From Gammaproteobacteria bacterium (GTDB lineage Bacteria; Pseudomonadota; Gammaproteobacteria; GCA-001735895): a stretch of 36,462 bases of DNA. The translations under genes were made by a program, and so were the position numbers. Positions within the stretch are counted from its first letter, which is position 1, and each line of letters starts with the position of its first letter. Shown here one piece after another: positions 32,016 to 36,462 of the stretch. The notes under the pieces are model-generated. The model had not been told where the DNA came from. It made no database searches and was given only the letters and a program-made list of their open reading frames with translations. The stretch covers positions 1 through 36,462 of the forward strand of contig JAAEPH010000397.1 in NCBI GenBank assembly GCA_024232855.1, written 5' to 3'.

Positions 32016-33608
32016 ATGAAAAGTATCATCAAGCTTGTGGCTGCATTATGCCTGAGCAGTCTGATCTCTCCCTCCTTCGCCTTCGAGCACAAGGATTCCC
32101 TGGTAAATTTTATTGAATATTCCGATGACGTGGTGCTCAAAAGCAAGCGCAAAAATAAACCCTACTTTCTTCTGTTTTCGGCGGAGTGGTGTCATTGGTG
32201 CCACGAGTTTGCCGAGAGAACACTGGTCCGTCAGGATGTGGCGGACTATCTGAATCAGCATTTTGTCAACGTATTCATCGACGCCGATATACACAACGCC
32301 GCCTACATCAAGTACCGGGCCGTAGGCCTGCCGTACTCTGTGTTTCTCAATCCTGACGGATCTCTTTATTACCAGTATTCCGGCACCTTATACGCTGATA
32401 GTTTTCTCAAGGTAATCAAGGAAGTTCAGGCTAAATCCGGCGTTGGTAAATATGCCCTGGGAATGGATGCAAACCATATCAGCTACGCACCACCTGCAAA
32501 TTTAGCGGTTGATGATTTGAGGGGAATGCCGGACATATTTAGACAGGGCCTGTTAGATAATTTTGATTCCAGCGAATACGGATTAGGCAGAGGTCAAAAA
32601 GCCATTTTACCCCGCTCCTTTTTATATTTGCTGAAAACGGCAGACGTATCCGAACGCGAGGCGGCGCTACAGTGGCTCAGGAAAACCCTGGAACGTGCGA
32701 TTGACAGAATATACGATCCGATTGAAGGGGGGTTTTTTCGCTACGCGGAAAAATCCAACTGGGAAATACCCCACTACGAAAAATTTGCCGATTTAAATGC
32801 AGGGACGGTTTTGTTGTTGTACCAGGTAAACCAGTTATCTCCTTCACCCAAATTAAAACAGGCCGCGGATAAAACCCTGGATTACCTCACTTCCACCCTG
32901 TTCGATGATGAGGTCGGTACCTTCCTCAGCTTCCAGGTCGCCGATAACTTTTACTACTCTGTCGATAAAAACAAACGCGAGTTAGTAACCAGGCCCCGGG
33001 TCGTAGACAGGGTATTCACCGACCGTCTCGCCGTCACCCTCGGTTACCTGATCGAGGTCCTCGAATACACCCAGGATCCGGAGCTGGAAAACAGGTTAAG
33101 ACAGTCGCTCGACTTTCTGGCATCGATGATTATGCGGGATATTGGCATGAGTCGTTACTATTCCGTCTCGGATAAACGTTGGCTGACATCTAGTGGAATG
33201 TCGGACCACGCTTACGTGGCAAAGTTGTTTGCCGATGCCGCGACCTATTTCCAGAACTCATCCTATGCGGAAGTTGCCGCGAGGGTATTGAATGTAGCCG
33301 TCGCCAATTTTTTTAACGTGGAAAAAGGGATATTTATCCAGCCCGAGGTCGATGACAGCACCAATGTAGAATACCTGATGGAGATCAACGGATTGTTTGC
33401 CCAGTCGATAATATCCATGGATGGCAGCCTGGGTTCCGGCGGCAGGAAGGTAGCAGGATCACTAGTCACCTATTTTTCGCGGATGGTAGAGCCGCTGGAA
33501 GATCGCCTCTGGAACGCGGTTGCCTGGGAATTCGCCGAGAGCTATGTACCCTACCTGCGGGCCGTTGGAAATTACCTGTCCTACACAACTGCGAATCATA
33601 GTGAGTAG
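32016..33608 (+). CDS. Exported thioredoxin-domain / six-hairpin protein (YyaL-like)
   Basis: From the ATG at 32016 the protein has 530 residues with a Sec signal (SIIKLVAALCLSSLISPSFA). A thioredoxin fold with the CxxC site SAEWCHWCHEFAERTLV lies near residues 50-66 and a cis-proline-like turn in AVGLPYSVFLNPDGS. The long remainder is helical with features of the six-hairpin glycosidase or epimerase fold seen in YyaL/DUF255 proteins (EGGFFRYAEKSNWEIPHYEK, MSDHAYVAKLFADAATYF). The substrate is unknown. CHWC suggests thiol-disulfide work in the periplasm, possibly on the SoxY-like cysteine. The gene begins 28 bases after the SCO gene. Confidence 0.83.
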   Translation: MKSIIKLVAALCLSSLISPSFAFEHKDSLVNFIEYSDDVVLKSKRKNKPYFLLFSAEWCHWCHEFAERTLVRQDVADYLNQHFVNVFIDADIHNAAYIKYRAVGLPYSVFLNPDGSLYYQYSGTLYADSFLKVIKEVQAKSGVGKYALGMDANHISYAPPANLAVDDLRGMPDIFRQGLLDNFDSSEYGLGRGQKAILPRSFLYLLKTADVSEREAALQWLRKTLERAIDRIYDPIEGGFFRYAEKSNWEIPHYEKFADLNAGTVLLLYQVNQLSPSPKLKQAADKTLDYLTSTLFDDEVGTFLSFQVADNFYYSVDKNKRELVTRPRVVDRVFTDRLAVTLGYLIEVLEYTQDPELENRLRQSLDFLASMIMRDIGMSRYYSVSDKRWLTSSGMSDHAYVAKLFADAATYFQNSSYAEVAARVLNVAVANFFNVEKGIFIQPEVDDSTNVEYLMEINGLFAQSIISMDGSLGSGGRKVAGSLVTYFSRMVEPLEDRLWNAVAWEFAESYVPYLRAVGNYLSYTTANHSE

Positions 33609-33873
33609 CACCCGAATCCGTTGCTTAACAGGGATAAGATAGACGCTCCATCCTTACCTGAACCGAGGGCTAGCCGATTTCCTGCTACGGTGCCGCTATG
33701 CGACCTGCCACTAGCCGATACCTGATAAATGTCATTGAATATGGATATTGTAAGTATTAATAACCACTATATGGATAGGTTTTTGGGTCACCATACCCAA
33801 TGATAGGTATAGGCTGTAAACCTGTTTTTTGATTATCTAACATTCCCCGATAGCTGTACGGAGTGACTTGCAA

Positions 33874-34083
33874 ATGAAGCGCTTATTTTTTGTATTCTGT
33901 GTCTGCCTGCAGGCATTTATTTCTTCAGCCGCGCTGGCGTGGTCGCCGCTGGAGATCTATCGCTCTGTCATCGAGCCCGGCCCACAATGCTATGTACTCG
34001 TTGCCGGCAGCGAAGGAAACCAGGAAGAGAGCGAAAATAATGAAGAAGAAGAAGAGGAAGAGGAAGAACCTGATTGTGATTGA
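33874..34083 (+). CDS. Small exported protein with acidic tail
   Basis: This 69-residue ORF starts at the ATG at 33874 (GGAG 10 bases ahead); a TTG lies two codons earlier. A Sec signal (KRLFFVFCVCLQAFISSAAL, cleavage after ALA) is followed by WSPLEIYRSVIEPGPQCYVL and a tail with nine glutamates in a row ending in PDCD. It could bind metal ions or be an anchor. I do not recognise a family. It precedes the rhodanese gene by 56 bases. Confidence 0.6.
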   Translation: MKRLFFVFCVCLQAFISSAALAWSPLEIYRSVIEPGPQCYVLVAGSEGNQEESENNEEEEEEEEEPDCD

Positions 34084-34139
34084 AGATAAGAGTCAAACCT
34101 GTTCGAACTTAACTATATAATCCGCGAGGAGAATAAAAC

Positions 34140-34796
34140 ATGAAATGCTGGAAATCGAAAATAGTCATGCTGGCGACCGTGCTGATCTGGTCCGCTGGCG
34201 CCGTTGCCGGCAAGCCGGTCGGTATTACCCCTGACATGATGAGTGCCAAGGTCATGCACGGCGGCAAAACGGTCAAGATAAAGCGTGACCAGAACAACGA
34301 TGCCACCGTCATTCCGGCCTTTGCGAAAACGTCGCGGCCCTGCCCACCTTTATGTATCCAGCCAATCGTATTGGCACCGGGCATCGAGACCCTGGGTGAG
34401 CGCGAAATCATCGACTACCTGCTAAGAATGAAAAATGGCGACGATACGGTGCTGGTGATCGACTCGCGCACGCCCGACTGGGTGGAAAAGGGCACCATCC
34501 CCGGAGCGGTTAATATTCCATGGACCGCGCTCAACCCGGCCAAGGGCGCCGACCCGATTTCGATCGGTGAAATCCTGGAAGATCGTTTTGGTGCAGCCTC
34601 GCTGGAAGGCCTGTGGGATTACAGCAAAGCGAAAACCCTGGTCATGTTCTGTAACGGCATGTGGTGTGGGCAATCTCCCAACAACATCAAGAACCTGCTC
34701 AAGTTCGGTTACCCGGCCCACAAGATCAAGTGGTATCGTGGCGGTATGCAGAACTGGTCCAACCTCGGCCTGACAACCGTCAAGCCTGCAAGCTAG
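34140..34796 (+). CDS. Exported rhodanese-like protein
   Basis: This 218-residue protein has a signal peptide (IVMLATVLIWSAGAVA). The N-terminal part has SRPCPPLCIQPIVLAPGIET with a CPPLC pair. A rhodanese domain follows: VLVIDSRTPDWVEKGTIPGA, then the active loop MFCNGMWCGQS and the closing YRGGMQNWSNLG. The loop has a second cysteine, so it could form a disulfide or move sulfane sulfur by persulfide. A GAGGAG site leads the ATG. It lies after the SoxYBZ-like cluster and may act as its sulfurtransferase in the periplasm. Confidence 0.88.
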   Translation: MKCWKSKIVMLATVLIWSAGAVAGKPVGITPDMMSAKVMHGGKTVKIKRDQNNDATVIPAFAKTSRPCPPLCIQPIVLAPGIETLGEREIIDYLLRMKNGDDTVLVIDSRTPDWVEKGTIPGAVNIPWTALNPAKGADPISIGEILEDRFGAASLEGLWDYSKAKTLVMFCNGMWCGQSPNNIKNLLKFGYPAHKIKWYRGGMQNWSNLGLTTVKPAS

Positions 34797-34822
34797 TTCG
34801 CTCTTGCGACTGCAGCTGATAA

Positions 34823-35137
34823 GACGGCGTACAGGGATGTGCCCGTCGTCAGCGAACCGGTCGCGCCGCTTACCCGCAGACCGAGTTCGCGGTGGTGTCG
34901 CATGGCCGCGAGGAATTTGCGTTGCAGACCCGGTACCGGGATGAAAATGCGCAAATCCATCAACAGGTGCAGGCACTGGTCGCCGAGGATGTTCCGGTGC
35001 ACGTCTGTGAAACCCATGCCGGCTGGTATGGCGTCACCGCGGAGGATTTTCCGGACTATGTCGGCGTCGCGGCAACCGGGCCAGGTCAGGTAAGACTTTA
35101 TCGGGAACTGGGCTACGACATGATAGTGGTTGAGTAA
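34823..35137 (+). pseudogene. DsrE-family (DUF1791-like) fragment without clear start
   Basis: The open frame runs from just after a stop at 34820-34822 to 35137. It reads FAVVSHGREEFALQTRYRDE, then VQALVAEDVPVHVCETHAGW and GPGQVRLYRELGYDMIVVE. This matches the second half of exported DsrE-like proteins, with a cysteine in VHVCETHAG. The N-terminal strand and signal are missing, and the only good start is a GTG at 34892 or 34895. The neighbouring frame reads ALATAADKTAYRDVPVV, like a mature start after a signal. I infer a deletion or frameshift; a short functional version from 34892 is the alternative. Confidence 0.5.
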
Positions 35138-35155
35138 TCGGAGCGACAGCGAGAC

Positions 35156-35395
35156 ATGCCTTACTACCTGTATAAAATAACTTCCCGCGACAGCCTCGAG
35201 TTGGTCAAACGTCTTCAATTGCTGGAGGTCCATGAGGTTTTCAGGGCCGCAAAAAACGAGGCCAGGCGGTTGCGCGCCGAACAACCGCTGGAGGGTGTCA
35301 GATACAAGGTAATGTTTGCAGAGTCCCGGTTAACGGCCGAGGAGAAGCTGCTGGAAAAGCGCGAAAAACCGGTACTGATGGAATATGAGCGTTAA
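35156..35395 (+). CDS. Small charged protein of unknown function
   Basis: This 79-residue protein begins PYYLYKITSRDSLELVKRLQ and continues LEVHEVFRAAKNEARRLRAE with an end EKLLEKREKPVLMEYER. The start looks like a strand and helix, the rest a charged helix. It has no cysteine or signal. I have no family name for it, although the opening looks conserved. Its last 11 bases overlap the next gene, so the two are probably translated together. Confidence 0.75.
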   Translation: MPYYLYKITSRDSLELVKRLQLLEVHEVFRAAKNEARRLRAEQPLEGVRYKVMFAESRLTAEEKLLEKREKPVLMEYER

Positions 35396-36167
35396 CCCGC
35401 TTGTCGTGGCGCTCGCCTTGATCGCGGCGTCTTTGCCACCGCGGCTCGCCGCCGCGGAACCCGACTACCAACGGGAGTCGCGGCTGGCGGATGAAATCGG
35501 TGACATGATTCTGGATGGTGATCCGGTCTGGCTCGATGCCGGTGAGCGTGAATTTCTGGGCATCTATACCGAGGCGGATGACGCCAGGGTTGCGATCGTG
35601 ATTTTGCATGGGCGCGGCTTCCATCCCGACTGGGCCGATACCGTTAACCCGCTACGGGTCGGTTTGGCCGAGCTTGGCTATAACACCCTGTCATTGCAGA
35701 TGCCGGTGCTGGAAAAGGATTCCAGCTATTACGATTACGTGCCGATTTTTGATTTTGCGCATGCCCGTATAGAGGCCGGTATCGTTTTTCTACGCGATAA
35801 CGGCAACACCAAAGTAGTGTTGCTGGCGCACAGTTGCGGCGTGCACATGTCGATGGACTGGATACGGGACAAGAGTGATCGAACCATCGATGCCTACATT
35901 GGCCTGGGGATGGGTGCAACCGACTACGAGCAACCCATGCGCGAGCCATTCCCGCTGGCGCAAATGCGGGTGCCGGTACTGGATTTGTACGGCGCCGACG
36001 AGTATCCGGCGGTAATGCGCGGCGCGGCCGAACGCAAGGCCATGATCGAAGCTGCCGGCAATGCGCGGTCACGCCAACTCATGCTGCCGCGGGCGAATCA
36101 CTATTTCACCGATCACGGTGATGCCCTGGTTAGCGCCGTGGCTGACTGGCTCGACCAACTGGAGTAA
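35385..36167 (+). CDS. DUF3530-type alpha/beta hydrolase, exported
   Basis: This 260-residue protein has a signal (LVVALALIAASLPPRLAAAE) and an alpha/beta hydrolase pattern: AIVILHGRGFHPDWADTVNP (oxyanion region), LGYNTLSLQMPVL, VVLLAHSCGVHMSMDW where the nucleophile position GHSxG is replaced by AHSCG, MRVPVLDLYGADEYP and the late histidine in PRANHYFTDH. DUF3530 proteins act in the periplasm or at the envelope with unknown substrate. It overlaps the previous gene and has no plain link to sulfur. Confidence 0.85.
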   Translation: MSVNPLVVALALIAASLPPRLAAAEPDYQRESRLADEIGDMILDGDPVWLDAGEREFLGIYTEADDARVAIVILHGRGFHPDWADTVNPLRVGLAELGYNTLSLQMPVLEKDSSYYDYVPIFDFAHARIEAGIVFLRDNGNTKVVLLAHSCGVHMSMDWIRDKSDRTIDAYIGLGMGATDYEQPMREPFPLAQMRVPVLDLYGADEYPAVMRGAAERKAMIEAAGNARSRQLMLPRANHYFTDHGDALVSAVADWLDQLE

Positions 36168-36173
36168 ACCGAG

Positions 36174-36449
36174 GTGTTTACCGGGAAGCTAAAGGCAGGA
36201 CTGTTTAGCCTGGTTGTCTGCTTTGCAGGCACCATCAGTCCCGCATCTGCGGCGCAAGACTTGCTGCGGCTCGATTTGTCTGGCGGGCAGGAAGTCGAAA
36301 TAAATTGTTTTGGCCCGCATATCTCACCAGGGGGCGGGATGGCGGTTCTCGGCTCCTGCCTCCACCGCATTCGTGCTTCCTTGCACATCATCGCGCAGGG
36401 CTTTGGATTCACAAGGGATTTTCTGAAGGAGCGGAATAACCGTGCGTAA
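36174..36449 (+). CDS. Possible small exported protein
   Basis: This is a 91-residue ORF from a GTG 6 bases after the hydrolase stop. It has a good signal-like start (LKAGLFSLVVCFAGTISPAS) and then AAQDLLRLDLSGGQEVEINC. The last part is basic and ends NNRA. No family is seen. It overlaps the likely start of the next gene by 8 bases. It may be real or a chance frame. Confidence 0.35.
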   Translation: MFTGKLKAGLFSLVVCFAGTISPASAAQDLLRLDLSGGQEVEINCFGPHISPGGGMAVLGSCLHRIRASLHIIAQGFGFTRDFLKERNNRA

Positions 36450-36462
36450 CCCGCCTGAAGAA
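36442..36462 (+). CDS. Possible start of a gene cut by the window edge
   Basis: An AAGGAG site at 36426-36431 is followed 10 bases later by GTG at 36442 and an open frame to the window end. Only seven codons are seen, so no product can be named. Confidence 0.35.

Noticed and set aside
33670-33719. Nine-base direct repeat CTAGCCGAT at 33670 and 33711.
   Set aside because: Too short and only two copies; nothing else around it supports an attachment site or regulatory array.
24978-33770. The 14-base string TTAATAACCACTAT occurs at 24978-24991 and at 33757-33770, both upstream of genes.
   Set aside because: A few repeated 14-mers are expected by chance in a window of this size, and the surrounding bases do not match.
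33783-33800. TTGGGT/ACCCAA six-base stem before the acidic mini-gene.
   Set aside because: The stem is short with no T run and no conserved neighbour; it may be chance.

Overview
The window comes from a sulfur-oxidising bacterium, most likely a gammaproteobacterium, with moderately GC-rich DNA. It carries a complete reverse-type dissimilatory sulfite reductase operon that includes dsrEFH, dsrL, dsrN and dsrR. It also has a tusA-dsrE2 module, a truncated Sox set (soxXYZA plus soxK), two YeeE/YedE sulfur-transport proteins and short hairpin repeats of kinds common in gammaproteobacteria. I cannot name a species. No rRNA, tRNA, CRISPR array or transposase gene was seen.

Layout: (1) 153-2771, minus strand: a NarL-type response regulator, a small decayed-looking ORF and a NarX-type histidine kinase, directly downstream of the dsr genes. 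(2) 2842-15190, minus strand: dsrA-B-E-F-H-C-M-K-L-J-O-P-N-R, the order I recall for Allochromatium vinosum, with many 4-11 bp overlaps. (3) 15191-18073: an upstream region, a Cas6/Cmx6-like gene without CRISPR, three small unknown genes and two copies of an inverted-repeat element about 140 bp long. (4) 18074-21490, minus strand: tusA, dsrE2, a FadL-type outer-membrane protein and a YeeE/YedE transporter, headed by a perfect FNR-type box. (5) 21740-24678, minus strand: soxK, then soxX-Y-Z-A, with a 17-bp palindrome and a long nested hairpin between soxK and soxX. (6) 24999-34796, plus strand: a second YeeE/YedE gene, then a cluster of a beta-propeller lipoprotein, SoxY-like, SoxB-like, SoxZ-like, cytochrome c, DUF302, SCO1/SenC, a thioredoxin-epimerase-type protein, a small acidic secreted protein and an exported rhodanese. 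(7) 34823-36462: a DsrE-family remnant, a small unknown gene, a DUF3530 hydrolase and the possible start of another gene.

How the parts fit: periplasmic SoxXAK and SoxYZ would bind thiosulfate. With no soxCD in view, the sulfane sulfur would go to stored sulfur and then, through carriers such as TusA, DsrE2, DsrEFH and DsrC, to cytoplasmic rDsrAB, which makes sulfite. DsrMKJOP would link this to the quinone pool and DsrL supplies or accepts electrons. YeeE/YedE proteins could import sulfur compounds.

The most unusual part is the plus-strand cluster. It holds a second, divergent SoxY/SoxB/SoxZ trio whose SoxB lacks three familiar signature motifs and whose SoxY ends in GGC instead of GGCGG. 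It sits with thiol-redox and heme proteins and may be a separate periplasmic sulfur-processing system. The lone Cas6-like gene next to dsrA is the second candidate.
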